64,000 nt of DNA. It comes from Rugosimonospora africana. GTDB taxonomy: Bacteria > Actinomycetota > Actinomycetes > Mycobacteriales > Micromonosporaceae. The notes beneath the pieces were generated by a model. It was not told where the DNA came from and made no database searches. It saw only the letters and a list, made by a program, of their open reading frames with translations. The stretch covers positions 1 through 64,000 of the forward strand of contig NZ_BONZ01000100.1 in NCBI RefSeq assembly GCF_016862975.1, read 5' to 3'. The position numbers were made by a program, and so were the translations under genes. Positions 43,855 to 52,915 of this stretch are shown piece after piece; the first letter of the stretch is position 1, and each line of letters opens with the position of its first letter.

Positions 43855-44901
43855 GTGCAGCGCGCGGCCGACGATCCGGCGGCGATCCTCTACACCAGCG
43901 GCACCAGCGGGCAGGCCAAGGGCGCGGTGCTGACCCACGCGAACCTGCTGTTGCACGCGATCACCGCCAACCGGCTCCTGAACAGCCCCATGCTGCTCGA
44001 CACCCACCTGGTGATGCTCCCCCTCTCGCATGTGTTCGCCGCTACGGTGAACATGCATGCCGGCTTTGCCACCGCCTCGACGCTCGTGCTCATGCCTCGG
44101 TTCGACCCCCGGACGGCGTGGCAGCTCATCGAGAGCGAGCGAGTCACCTTCCTCGCCGGTGTGCCGACCGTCTATTGGAGGCTGCTCAACGAGATAGGCC
44201 TACTGCCGGCCGACCGGCAACTACGGTGCGCGGTCTCGGCCGGCGCTGCCCTCCCTGTGCCGATCAACGAGGCGTTCGCACGGCACGTGAGCATCCCCAT
44301 CCACGAGGGCTACGGGCTCACCGAAACCTCGCCGACCGTCACGTTCAGCCGATCGGACTCCCCGGTCCGGCCGGGATCGGTCGGCGTGCCGATCTGGGGC
44401 GCCGACGTCAAGCTCGTTCGCCCGGACGGGAAGACCATCGAAGGCGCCGATGAGATCGGTGAGATCGCGGTACGCGGCCACAACGTCATGATCGGCTACC
44501 ACAACCGGCCGGACGAGACCGCCGAGGTGCTGCGCGACGGTTGGCTGCACACCGGTGACCTGGGGCGCCGGGAGGCCGATGGCTGGTACTACATCATCGA
44601 CCGGGCTAAGGACGTAATCATCCGAGGCGGTTACAACGTCTATCCCCGGGAGGTCGAGGACGTGCTCATGACCCACGAAGGCGTCGCGCTGGCCGCGGTG
44701 ATCGGCGTGCCGCATCCCAGCCACGGCGAAGAGGTCAAGGCTGTGATCGTACGTAAGCCGGGCGCCTGCGTTACCGAGGACGAGGTCATTCGGTGGAGCC
44801 GGGATCAGCTGGCCGCGTACAAGTATCCGCGGATCGTCTCGTTCGTCGACCACCTTCCGCTGACGGCCACTGGCAAGCCCTTGAAGCGGGAACTGAGCTG
44901 A
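43855..44901 (+). CDS. Acyl-CoA ligase, N-terminally truncated
   Basis: 348 residues from GTG 43855 against about 500 in the family. Present are the phosphate loop LYTSGTSGQAKG, core motif HEGYGLTETSPTV, hinge region WLHTGDLGRREADGWYYI then DRAKDVIIRGGYNVYPREVE, and the C-terminal lysine motif LTATGKPLKREL. The first ~150-170 residues, which form much of the acyl pocket, are missing, and a stop lies in frame at 43804. It could be a recent truncation or an unusual short form. The adenylation chemistry residues remain, but loss of the N-terminal subdomain makes normal activity unlikely. Confidence 0.85.
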   Translation: MQRAADDPAAILYTSGTSGQAKGAVLTHANLLLHAITANRLLNSPMLLDTHLVMLPLSHVFAATVNMHAGFATASTLVLMPRFDPRTAWQLIESERVTFLAGVPTVYWRLLNEIGLLPADRQLRCAVSAGAALPVPINEAFARHVSIPIHEGYGLTETSPTVTFSRSDSPVRPGSVGVPIWGADVKLVRPDGKTIEGADEIGEIAVRGHNVMIGYHNRPDETAEVLRDGWLHTGDLGRREADGWYYIIDRAKDVIIRGGYNVYPREVEDVLMTHEGVALAAVIGVPHPSHGEEVKAVIVRKPGACVTEDEVIRWSRDQLAAYKYPRIVSFVDHLPLTATGKPLKRELS

Positions 44902-45017
44902 TGACCCGGATCCGCCCGTGGACAGCCGGATTCCGTCCAAGCCGGACCGGGGGTGCCTGCGGTACACCCGCGTCGCCGTCCATTCGTCGTCAACAGCAGC
45001 GGCCTAGCTTTCGAGCG

Positions 45018-45905
45018 GTGAACTCAGAACAGATGGATAACCTCAGCACCGGTGCCCACGCCTTCACCGCCGGCGGAACCCGGCTCGTCTATCACGTCGC
45101 GGGCCGCGGCCCAGTGATGATCGCCCATTCCGGCGGACCTGGCGTCGAGTACGCCTATCTGCGCTCGCAGGGGCTCGAAGAGCACTTCACGATGGTCTAC
45201 CTGGAGCCGGCGGGGACGGGCGCCTCAGGTCCGCTCCCCTCGGACGCGACCTACGTCGACACCTACACCGCCTTTGTGCACGCCCTGGTCGAGCATCTCG
45301 GAGTGTCGCGAGTGCATCTGCTCGGTCACTCGCACGGCGGTTTCGTCGCTCTGCGCTTCGCGATCCTGCACCCGCGGCGGACCGCGGGACTAGCTCTGTA
45401 CAGCACGAGCCCGACCACCACGCCCGAATTCTGGGAGGCCGAGGAGGTCGAGGCCGCGGCGTACCTGGACCGCAACGCGGACATCCCAGAAATTGCCGAA
45501 ATCGGGAAGGCCCTCGGGGAATGGGACGACGTCGAGACCGATGAGGCGGAGACAGCCGTCCTGCGGCGCTGCCTGCCCGTCTACTTCGCCGATTTCTGGG
45601 GCCGGCGCGCCGAATTCGAGCCACTACGGGAAGCCGTCCGATCGCGGCACCTCCATTTCGGGTCGAAGAACATCGACTATCGCAGTGACCTCGCACAGAT
45701 CGTCGCGCCGACCGTCGTCATCACAGGCCGGCATGACTTCATCTGCGGTCCGGTGTGGGCGACCATGCTGCACGAAGGTATCCGAGGCTCTCGCCTGGTG
45801 ACCCTCGAGAAGAGCGGCCACTTCGGCCACATCGAGGAGCCCGATGGCTTTCTCGACGCGCTCATCCCGTTGGTGACGGGCACAATGACGTGCGGACCGC
45901 TCTGA
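45018..45905 (+). CDS. Alpha/beta hydrolase (proline iminopeptidase-like)
   Basis: 295 residues from GTG 45018, or 290 from ATG 45033; ribosome sites are weak. The oxyanion strand MIAHSGGPGVEYAYL, the LEPAGTGASGP loop, nucleophile elbow LLGHSHGGFVALR, acid loop VITGRHDFICG and histidine SGHFGHIEEPD give a complete catalytic triad. The HSGGPG motif is that of proline iminopeptidases and related esterases. It has no signal peptide. It sits in the acyl-enzyme neighbourhood and could release or tailor an acyl product, but no substrate is shown. Confidence 0.9.
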   Translation: MNSEQMDNLSTGAHAFTAGGTRLVYHVAGRGPVMIAHSGGPGVEYAYLRSQGLEEHFTMVYLEPAGTGASGPLPSDATYVDTYTAFVHALVEHLGVSRVHLLGHSHGGFVALRFAILHPRRTAGLALYSTSPTTTPEFWEAEEVEAAAYLDRNADIPEIAEIGKALGEWDDVETDEAETAVLRRCLPVYFADFWGRRAEFEPLREAVRSRHLHFGSKNIDYRSDLAQIVAPTVVITGRHDFICGPVWATMLHEGIRGSRLVTLEKSGHFGHIEEPDGFLDALIPLVTGTMTCGPL

Positions 45906-46227
45906 CCAGGCCCGACCAGACCCATCGAGCATCACCCCCGTGATAACCCATCCTCGTCGCGCGCCCTCACCGATCCGGTGCGGGCGTGCGACATTGTGGC
46001 CTTACTGCCCAACAGGCCGGGTGAGGCGCGTCGACCGGCGGACGGGCTCCTCCAGTGCCTGAGCCAGCACGAGCCCTCACCGGAGCCCGATCCGTCGAGC
46101 GACGCCGATCCACCGATGTTCAGTGATCGTCAACTCACTCTGATTAGCATCGCTGCGGCGGTCGATATCGACACCACGGACATTTGGCCGACCCGATCAG
46201 GCGGCAGTCTCACTTGATGGAGCAGGA
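45906..46227. other. Gene-free stretch
   Basis: No convincing coding region; a short frame ending at 46217 lacks a ribosome site. Nothing else seen. Confidence 0.5.
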
Positions 46228-46689
46228 ATGGACAAGAAGTACAGCGGTCGTTGTGCCTGCGGTTCTGTGACGTACGGATTCGATAACCCACCTACCTTCG
46301 TCGCGAACTGCCACTGCACGGACTGCAAGCGGGCCTCTGGCGGGGAGATGGCCACCTTCGGCCTCGTGGCCAGTTCGGACTTCACCGTGTTCAGCGGCGA
46401 GACCAAGGGCTTCTACTACCCGAAGAACTCTGAGACGTGCGCGGGCAACGGCCTCACCCGCGTCTTCTGTGTCGCGTGCGGTTCCCGGGTGTTCACGAAC
46501 GAACTGGCCGACTTCCCCGGTGGCGTCTTCGTCCAGGAAGGCACCCTCGATCAGCTCAGCGAATGGTTCGCACCGCAGGCAGAGATCTACACCTGGAGCC
46601 GCCAGCCGTGGATGCCGGCACTTGACGTTCCGCAGTATGACCACGGGGTCACCGCGCCTGCAGAATCCGCCGACGCCAACGCGGGCTGA
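46228..46689 (+). CDS. GFA family zinc protein
   Basis: 153 residues from ATG 46228 (GGAGCAGGA upstream). GFA/CENP-V fold with zinc-binding cysteines in GRCACGSVTYGF, NCHCTDCKRASG and FCVACGSRVFTN. The family includes glutathione-dependent formaldehyde-activating enzyme, but actinomycetes lack glutathione, so members here are of unknown role, perhaps handling small thiol adducts. It is monocistronic with a strong terminator 18 bp after the stop. Confidence 0.92.
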   Translation: MDKKYSGRCACGSVTYGFDNPPTFVANCHCTDCKRASGGEMATFGLVASSDFTVFSGETKGFYYPKNSETCAGNGLTRVFCVACGSRVFTNELADFPGGVFVQEGTLDQLSEWFAPQAEIYTWSRQPWMPALDVPQYDHGVTAPAESADANAG

Positions 46690-46707
46690 CCCTTACCTCA
46701 GCCAACA

Positions 46708-46742
46708 CGGGGAGGACTCCTTCTCACGATGAGTCCTCCCCG
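46708..46742 (+). terminator. Intrinsic-type hairpin after GFA gene
   Basis: A perfect 12-bp stem, CGGGGAGGACTC (46708-46719) with GAGTCCTCCCCG (46731-46742), and an 11-base loop, 18 bp after the stop codon. Confidence 0.85.
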
Positions 46743-47369
46743 ATTGTCCGCCGCGCGGAACTGAATAAGCCACCGGACGTTCGGCGACGCACGGTGATCT
46801 GACGATCGATCGGGTTGTACCGGGAGCGTTGCCCTTGTTGGAGCCCGTACGCGCGGCTGCGAAGCCCGAGAACCCACCGCGGCGCCGGGAAAGCGCCGGC
46901 CGAGGGAACCACAGCAGCGCACCGCAGGTGCGATGGCGCGTTCCGCCAGGCTCGCCCCCCGGAATGCCCGCCCGCAGCGTTACGGCCCGCTCGCGCCCGA
47001 AGGCGAAACTGTGGACGCCCGCCTGCACTGGCGTTCGCGCGGTGACCAAGGCATCGCCGAGCGGACATCGAGACTCTCGCCAAGGACGGCCGTGCCCAGG
47101 CGGCCTAACTGCGCCCGGCGCCGCCAGTAGTCGGCGAACTGGACCGCCGTCGTCACCTCGGTCTCAGTCAGGCCAGGCTGGGTCATCGCGTACCGGCGCA
47201 TCCAGGGGTATTGTCGCCGGGCCGGGCGGCGCCGGTGGACCGTTGACAGGGATCGGGCCGCCCTTTGGGATAGGTCTCCTCGTAACGTGGCGGCCGGCAG
47301 TCCTGCGCCCTGACCTATGACCGAGGCCGACGATGAGGTAGACCCCATCCGCGTGCGTCGCGGTCTGCC
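46743..47369. other. Gene-free stretch
   Basis: No recognised gene. A minus-strand frame from about 47183 (MTQPGLTETEVTTAVQFADY then WRRRAQLGRLGTAVLGESL) looks protein-like and could be another remnant, but it matches no family I know. Confidence 0.35.
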
Positions 47370-47525
47370 CAAGCATCGGCGCGCAAACGCCGGTCGGAAG
47401 ATCTTGCCGATCGCGGTGGCCGGCAGCTCCGCATCACGGGGATGTCGTCGGGCGCCAACGCCGGTTCCGTCACGTGCCCGGCGCCGCCCAAGCCGCCAGC
47501 TCGTCCTCGGTCGCCGTGACGCCAG
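47370..47525 (-). pseudogene. Acyl-CoA synthetase C-terminal fragment
   Basis: The minus strand reads VTATEDELAAWA, then after a frameshift VTEPALAPDDIPV, then LPATAIGKIFRP, and with one extra T removed ALRADAW. These are successive pieces of a FadD-type C-terminal domain (T-E-x-EL-x-AW, then the catalytic-lysine block LP-x-TA-x-GKIF-x-P-x-LR). It lies directly downstream of the FAAL gene on the same strand. Confidence 0.6.
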
Positions 47526-47579
47526 CGGGCCCCGCGCCTCCGGCGGGACCCGTCATAGCGGCGGGATCGAGGACGGGAT

Positions 47580-49187
47580 TCACCGGACCGGTTCCTCCGT
47601 GTCGATGGCGGCGACCAGGTCGCGGGCCTTCACGCGCTGAACCTTGCCGCTGGTGGTCACCGGGATCGTGCCGGTCGGCACCAGCCGGATCTCGGCGATG
47701 GTGATGTCGTGCTCGATCGTGACCGCTTCGCGGATCGCGGATTCGAGCTCCGCCCGTTGCTGCCCGTCGAGCGGGAGAGGCACCCGGACCTCGGCGAGGA
47801 GCGCCAGCCGATCGGACTTCGGCCCGTACGGGACGATCGCGCAGCGCCGGCCGTGGAGCAGCTGAGTGCTGCGCTCAACGGTGTGCTCGATGTCCTCCGG
47901 CTGCAGCAGCCAGCCGTCGGCCTCGATGAGGTCGGCGAGCCGGCCGGTGACGAACAACTCCCCCCGCCAATGGAAGCCCCGATCCCCCGTACGCAGGTAC
48001 GGCGTGTCGTCGAAGCCGGACATCTGTGCCGCGAAGACAGCCGGGCTGGTGTCGTCGCGCCAGTACCCCTCGGCGAGGTTCGGCCCGTGCAGCCAGATCT
48101 CACCCAGCTCGCCGGGCCCGCATTCGACGCGGGTTGACGGGTTGACGATCCTCGCCACCAACCCGTCGGCCGGGCGCCCGCAACTGACCAACGGCCGTCC
48201 GGTGCCGGCCTCCTCGACGGCGAAGCCGGTCTGCAGAGCGCCACGATGAAAGCGGACCATACGTGGGCGGCCGTCGTATCGAACGCCGCTGGCGAACACC
48301 GTGGCCTCGGCGAGTCCGTAGCAGGGCGCCATCATCTCCGCCCGGAAGCCAGCAGGCTCGAAGTGCTCCGCGAACCTTTCCACAGTGTCGGGTCGTACCG
48401 GCTCGGCGGCGTTGAGGATCACGCCCATCGAGGTGAGGTTCAAGATCTCGGCCGGGACTCTGCGGATGCAAAGGTCGAACGCGAAGTTCGGAGCCGCCGA
48501 CAGGTTGCCGCCGACCTCGCCGATCGTCCGCAGCCACACGGACGGGTCCTTGAGGAAGCTCATCGGCGAGATCAGCGTGGCTGTGCCGGCGCGCAACACC
48601 GTATACATCAGCAGCGCAAAGCCCATGTCGTGAAAGTGCGGCAGCCAGCAGACCATGTGCAGGTCGGTGACATGCGGTGCGATCGATCGGTAGAACTCAT
48701 CGAGCATCCGCAGGTTCTGCATGTAGTTGCGGTGCGTTACCTGGACACCCTTGGGAGCACCGGTCGAACCTGAGGTGTACTGGATGAGGGCGAGGTGGTG
48801 ATTGGCGCGGTCCGGAGTCACCGCCAGCTTGTTGGCGACCGCGATGCCGACGTCCTCGGTGGTGAGGACCATCGAGGCGCCCGCGTGATGCGCGGCCCGC
48901 TCGCCGGCCCGGCCGGGCGGTACCGGCACGGCGACCGCACCGGCGTACCAGCAACCGAACAGCGCGGACAGGAAATCCACGTCGGTGTCGAACGACAGCA
49001 CGACGCGATCGCCCGGAACGATCGTGCGGCCGAGCAGCCCGCCCACCATCCGAGCCCGAACGTCCACCTCGGACCAGGTGAGCATGCCCTGCCCGCTTAC
49101 GCGGATGGCGGGGCGGTCCGGGTATTCGTCTGCGTTGCGGCGCAGCAGCTGCACGACATCCGTCAGCTCGCCAAAGTAATTCATCAT
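47580..49187 (-). CDS. Fatty acyl-AMP ligase (FAAL)
   Basis: 535 residues from ATG 49187 (AGGTCAGGA immediately before; ATG 49184 also possible). Adenylate-forming enzyme with phosphate loop LIQYTSGSTGAPKGVQ, the FAAL-like WLPHFHDMGFALLMY and SFLKDPSVWLRTI blocks, core APCYGLAEATVFASG, YLRTGDRGFHWRGELFVTGR and the lysine motif TTSGKVQRVKARDL. FAALs activate fatty acids as acyl-AMP and load them onto carrier proteins of PKS/NRPS systems instead of CoA. No carrier protein or PKS/NRPS gene is present in the window, so its partner is absent or elsewhere. Confidence 0.92.
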   Translation of the reverse strand: MMNYFGELTDVVQLLRRNADEYPDRPAIRVSGQGMLTWSEVDVRARMVGGLLGRTIVPGDRVVLSFDTDVDFLSALFGCWYAGAVAVPVPPGRAGERAAHHAGASMVLTTEDVGIAVANKLAVTPDRANHHLALIQYTSGSTGAPKGVQVTHRNYMQNLRMLDEFYRSIAPHVTDLHMVCWLPHFHDMGFALLMYTVLRAGTATLISPMSFLKDPSVWLRTIGEVGGNLSAAPNFAFDLCIRRVPAEILNLTSMGVILNAAEPVRPDTVERFAEHFEPAGFRAEMMAPCYGLAEATVFASGVRYDGRPRMVRFHRGALQTGFAVEEAGTGRPLVSCGRPADGLVARIVNPSTRVECGPGELGEIWLHGPNLAEGYWRDDTSPAVFAAQMSGFDDTPYLRTGDRGFHWRGELFVTGRLADLIEADGWLLQPEDIEHTVERSTQLLHGRRCAIVPYGPKSDRLALLAEVRVPLPLDGQQRAELESAIREAVTIEHDITIAEIRLVPTGTIPVTTSGKVQRVKARDLVAAIDTEEPVR

Positions 49188-49257
49188 TCCTGACCTGTAG
49201 AAGAGGCCGGCCTCACCCGATGTGCGGCGTACCGGATGCCGCCGGAGACACGAACGT

Positions 49258-49728
49258 TTACTGGAACGAACATCCCGGGTTGGGTGCATCCACCGACAGC
49301 GGTGCTCCGGCCGGCAGGACGTACAACACCTCCAGCACCACCGGGACCCGGCCACGGTTGATCCCGATGTGGACGTGGTCGGCGCCCTTGGGCTCCTGAA
49401 TGAAGCTGCCGCGCGGGTAGACCCCATCGGACTCACACGCCGAGTCGAAGTGGCTCAGCGTGCCTTGCTTGACCCAGCCGTACAGTACGCCCTGGTGCCA
49501 GTGCCACCCGGTCGACTGACCCGCCGGAACGGTGATCTCCCGCAGGATGTAGTCCGTCCCTGCGACCGTGTACTGCGAGAGGATCCTGCCGCTAACACCC
49601 GGTCCCGGCGGCGTCGCCTGCGCCGGCGTGCCCGCCAGCAGCGCCGTCCCGGTCACCGCCGCCACGACCCCGGCACCAACCGTCATCCGCAGCTTCGACC
49701 AGCTTTCGCGCGTCGCATGTTCAGTCAT
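49258..49728 (-). CDS. Secreted cupin domain protein
   Basis: 156 residues with a signal peptide (LRMTVGAGVVAAVTGTALLA, cut near TPAQA). One cupin barrel: motif 1 STGWHWHQGVLYGWVKQG with two histidines, YPRGSFIQEPKGADHVHIG with a further His pair, and VPVVLEVLYVLPAG as last strands. Metal binding is likely. Extracytoplasmic cupins of this small type have no defined function. It lies 70 bp upstream of the FAAL gene on the same strand and may be co-transcribed. A degenerate paralogue is at 39400-39690. Confidence 0.88.
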   Translation of the reverse strand: MTEHATRESWSKLRMTVGAGVVAAVTGTALLAGTPAQATPPGPGVSGRILSQYTVAGTDYILREITVPAGQSTGWHWHQGVLYGWVKQGTLSHFDSACESDGVYPRGSFIQEPKGADHVHIGINRGRVPVVLEVLYVLPAGAPLSVDAPNPGCSFQ

Positions 49729-49885
49729 GCCGAAGAAGCTAGCGAGCGGCTGTTACCTGGCAATGAACTGCGGCAGCGAGCCCGTGCAGACGCCGTCAAC
49801 TTCACCCATGCCGGCTGATTCAGAAGATCCTCGGCCTCACCGACGCTCTCCGCACATTCACCAGGTTCGGGCCAACCGCTGATAG

Positions 49886-50243
49886 GTGCCGAGGAACACG
49901 AAAGAGAAGTCGGGGTCGACGACGATCCCCCGATCCGACGCCCGGGGCGCCATCCAGGCCGCCGTGGCCAGCCATCGGGAGATCGCCCTGACCGGCGCGG
50001 ACCCGCTCGCCGCGGCGGACGAGGCCGAACAGATCATCAACGCGAACCTGGTCGATCAGCCACGGTCCTGCGTCGCTCTGTGGCACGGTCTGCTTGCCGA
50101 GATGCGCGCGCCTGCTGCAGGCTCGTGACGCGGCGCTCTCGGCCCTCCTGACTGCCGCCGAGCGCGCCCGAAGCCTGTCCGAGCGGCGCGCAGCGCACCT
50201 GTTTGCGCGCCGTGCCGAGGCGTTCCTGACCTCGTTGACGTAA
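49886..50243 (+). pseudogene. Hypothetical helical protein with a single frameshift
   Basis: From GTG 49886 the frame reads RGAIQAAVASHREIALTGAD then PLAAADEAEQIINANLVDQP and LWHGLLAEMRA. After skipping one base at about 50111, in a GCGCGCGCC run, it continues LLQARDAALSALLTAAERAR and SLSERRAAHLFARRAEAFLT to TAA 50241-50243. The joined product would be about 118 residues, helical and Ala/Arg-rich, of unknown function. The shift may be real or a sequencing error in the GC run. Confidence 0.5.
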
Positions 50244-50311
50244 AGAGAAATTTCACTGGGGGTGTACCAGCTCTACAATCCTCGCGGCACGCCCGGGTCG
50301 TCCAAGCCGGT

Positions 50312-51043
50312 TCACGCACGCCACGTGAGCCCGAACGCCGCGGTGTCGCTCAGCTTGGCACCGACGGCGTACTCCGGGGCGTAGCGGTCCTCGCCCAGCG
50401 AGGCGAGGGCGGCGGCGCGCGCCTTGGCCAGTTCTTCGGCGTCGTCCGGGTCGGGAACCTGACCCAGCTCGGCGTACGCGGTGTCGGTGAACCCGATCAT
50501 CCGGGCCGCCTGGAGGTGGTCGCGCTCGGCCGACGCCAGCGCCGCAGCCGCGACTCCCAGGTACGGCACGAACGAGCGGTAGCCCTCCCGGAACACCCGC
50601 TCTCGGCCTTGCAAGAACAGCTCCCGCGCCCGACCCAGGTTGCCCAGGTACAGCTCGGTGAACGCGAGATTGTGGTACTCGGAGTGCACCTGCTCCGGCT
50701 GCCCGAGTTCCTCGTTGAGCGCGATGCTGGCCAGATAGAGGTCGCGGGCGTTGGCGTAGTCGCCGGACATCCGGGTAACCGCAGCCAGCACATGCCGCGG
50801 CCGTTCCTCCAGCCGCCGGTCACCGGACCGAATTGCCGCGTCCAGTGCCTGGACCGCCAGCTGCCGGGAGCGGGCGAGATCGCCTCCGCGCAACGCCACC
50901 CGGGACATCGCGTACAGCGGTTCGACCTCGCGGCCGAGGTCCCCAGCCGCACGGGCTCGTTCGATCTCGGCCTCCGCCATCCGCTCAACTTCGGCGGTGT
51001 CGCCTCGGCGGAACGTGGCCCGTACGTCGTCGGCGAAACTCAT
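50312..51043 (-). CDS. TPR-repeat protein
   Basis: 243 residues from ATG 51043 with GGAGAG upstream. Repeating helix pairs of TPR type (RMAEAEIERARAAGDLGREV, SRQLAVQALDAAIRSGD, ARDLYLASIALNEELGQPEQ, VHSEYHNLAFTELYLGNLGR) fill most of the protein. No DNA-binding or enzyme domain is attached. It resembles the detached sensory tail of AfsR/LAL regulators and could mediate protein or peptide binding. A tiny ORF with a strong ribosome site lies about 300 bp upstream on the same strand. Confidence 0.85.
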   Translation of the reverse strand: MSFADDVRATFRRGDTAEVERMAEAEIERARAAGDLGREVEPLYAMSRVALRGGDLARSRQLAVQALDAAIRSGDRRLEERPRHVLAAVTRMSGDYANARDLYLASIALNEELGQPEQVHSEYHNLAFTELYLGNLGRARELFLQGRERVFREGYRSFVPYLGVAAAALASAERDHLQAARMIGFTDTAYAELGQVPDPDDAEELAKARAAALASLGEDRYAPEYAVGAKLSDTAAFGLTWRA

Positions 51044-51349
51044 CTGCTCTCCGTCTCGTCATTCAGGAGCCTCGTCACCGCGTCCCGGAACGTCCCCGGC
51101 ATCCTCGATGCCATTGAAGTCCCCCGCTGGTCTCGAGGATGACCAGTCGGGTCGGCATTGTTTTGAGCGAGGACCCCACGCATCCTCACACAATTCTTCT
51201 CTTCGATCGCTCGCGGACTGAGACGGCGTCGAGCTGGACCCTGACACGCAACATCCGCGGCGAACCATCATCGGTGACGGATCGCCGCGGATGTGCAGTG
51301 CCTCCCTGGCGCGCATCAGGCCTCAGACCGCGCCGTTGGGCGGGTCAGG

Positions 51350-51376
51350 TCACCAATCCGGGCTGCTCTTCTCCAT
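51350..51376 (-). CDS. Possible 8-codon leader or signal peptide ORF
   Basis: ATG 51376 to TGA 51350 encodes MEKSSPDW. A near-perfect ribosome site (CAGGGAGG, seven bases before the ATG) precedes it. It lies between the TPR gene (same strand) and the divergent MFS gene. It may be a regulatory leader, a signal peptide or chance. The rest of 51044-51539 shows no gene. Confidence 0.3.
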   Translation of the reverse strand: MEKSSPDW

Positions 51377-51539
51377 GACTCACCTCCCTGAGCTTGTGCC
51401 TCCTGAGTCAATCAGCGCCGACTTGACGCCGGCTGTAGTCCGTCTGCCCACGTGATGGCGTTGCCATCCCCCGGCGTTAAGTGGGAAATCAGTCAACCGT
51501 GGAACGGTCAGAATCTCATCCGACCGGAAGAAGGTCACT

Positions 51540-52808
51540 TTGTTCGCACCGATACTGCGTAACAGAGAGTTCAGGGCCATGGCGCTGACTGAGGCCATGT
51601 CGACGGTCGGGGATCAATTGACACGGGTGGCGCTCGCGCTACTGGTCTTCGACAGGACAGGATCGGCCGGGCTGGGTGGACTGACGTACGCGTTGACCTT
51701 CCTGCCTACCGTCGCCGGCGGCCTGCTCCTGTCACCGCTTGCCGATACGCGGCCGCGCCGTTCCACGCTGATCGCGATCGACGTCCTGCGTGGGGCGGCC
51801 GTCTTGGCGATGGTCGCGCCGGGCACACCGCTTGTTGTGCTGTGGTCTCTCGTTGCCTTCTGCGCATTTCTGAACGGGCCTTACTCGGCGGCTCGTCTCG
51901 CCCTCCTGCGTGACGTCCTGTCACAGGATCAATACGGCGCCGGGATGGCCCTGCGTCAGTCGCTGTCCCAGGGGGCGCAGCTGCTGGGCTTCCTCTCAGG
52001 CGGTCTACTCGCCTCTATCTTCAGTCCGGGAACATGCCTGCTGTTCGACTGCGCGAGCTTCGTCGGCTCAGCGCTCACACTGCGAATCTTCGTCCGACCG
52101 CGGCCTGCGGCGCTCTCGGGCGGGGAAAGGAGTACGGTCGCCGGGACCGTTCGCCTCGTTTGGGGCTCGCCGGTGTTGCGTACCGTCTTCCTTACGACCT
52201 TCACGGGTCTGTTCTTCCTGGGCCCGGACGCGCTCGCGGCACCGCTCGCGTCGGAGCTGAGTCTCAGTGCCCGGTGGGTCGGATTCTTCATGGCGTCCGG
52301 TGGGCTCTTCTCCGTGATTGGTCTCGCCGCCTTTGGCAGATTCGTCAGTGCCGACCGATACCTGCGGGCGTTCCCGATCTCGTTCCTGGCGCCAGGTTTA
52401 CCTTTGCTGCCGGTGGTCGTAGTCCACGATCCAATCAAAATCCTGATCCTTTTCGGGATCAGCGGAGCAGCGTGGGCCGTGCTCACCGTCATCGCGGTGA
52501 CGTCGTTCGCCGGGCTATTACCCGACGATCAGCGGGGACGGGCTATGGGAGTCGCAGGCTCAATGAATGCGACATCCCAGGGCGTCGGCGCGTTCCTCGC
52601 CGGGCTGCTCGCCGACGCTGTCGGCGTGGGCTGCGCCATTTCACTGCTCGGTGCGGCCGGCGTCCTCTTCGCCCTGCTCGCGATCGCAGGTTGGAGACGG
52701 GCAGTCGTCAACCCAACCCGGTCAATTACCGGCGCACGCGCGACACCGGATCAGCATGCGAAGCCGGACGCAGCCCAGCCAGAACGCCCGGCGACTTACA
52801 ACTCGTGA
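51540..52808 (+). CDS. MFS transporter (EnTS/TetA(P)-like efflux)
   Basis: 422 residues from TTG 51540, with GAAGG five bases upstream. Twelve hydrophobic segments. The N-terminus LRNREFRAMALTEAMSTVGD followed by LTRVALALLVFDRTGSA, and SPLADTRPRRSTLIAIDVLR as motif A, are typical of the MFS_3/EnTS group that exports siderophores, macrolides or related compounds. The C-terminus ends in a hydrophilic tail. It is divergent from the TPR gene; a 12-bp inverted repeat lies 67 bp after the stop. Confidence 0.92.
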   Translation: MFAPILRNREFRAMALTEAMSTVGDQLTRVALALLVFDRTGSAGLGGLTYALTFLPTVAGGLLLSPLADTRPRRSTLIAIDVLRGAAVLAMVAPGTPLVVLWSLVAFCAFLNGPYSAARLALLRDVLSQDQYGAGMALRQSLSQGAQLLGFLSGGLLASIFSPGTCLLFDCASFVGSALTLRIFVRPRPAALSGGERSTVAGTVRLVWGSPVLRTVFLTTFTGLFFLGPDALAAPLASELSLSARWVGFFMASGGLFSVIGLAAFGRFVSADRYLRAFPISFLAPGLPLLPVVVVHDPIKILILFGISGAAWAVLTVIAVTSFAGLLPDDQRGRAMGVAGSMNATSQGVGAFLAGLLADAVGVGCAISLLGAAGVLFALLAIAGWRRAVVNPTRSITGARATPDQHAKPDAAQPERPATYNS

Positions 52809-52874
52809 CTTCTCGAGTGTTGGGAGTGGCACCGACGGCGTGGTACGAAAGCCGCCGGTCGTCAACCGTAGGGG

Positions 52875-52915
52875 CCGGTTGTGAACGAATACTGGAATTT
52901 CCGGTTCACAACCGG
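52875..52915. terminator. 12-bp inverted repeat after the MFS gene
   Basis: CCGGTTGTGAAC (52875-52886) pairs perfectly with GTTCACAACCGG (52904-52915) around a 17-base spacer. It may terminate the MFS transcript or be a repressor site. The rest of 52809-53325 shows no gene. Confidence 0.55.
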
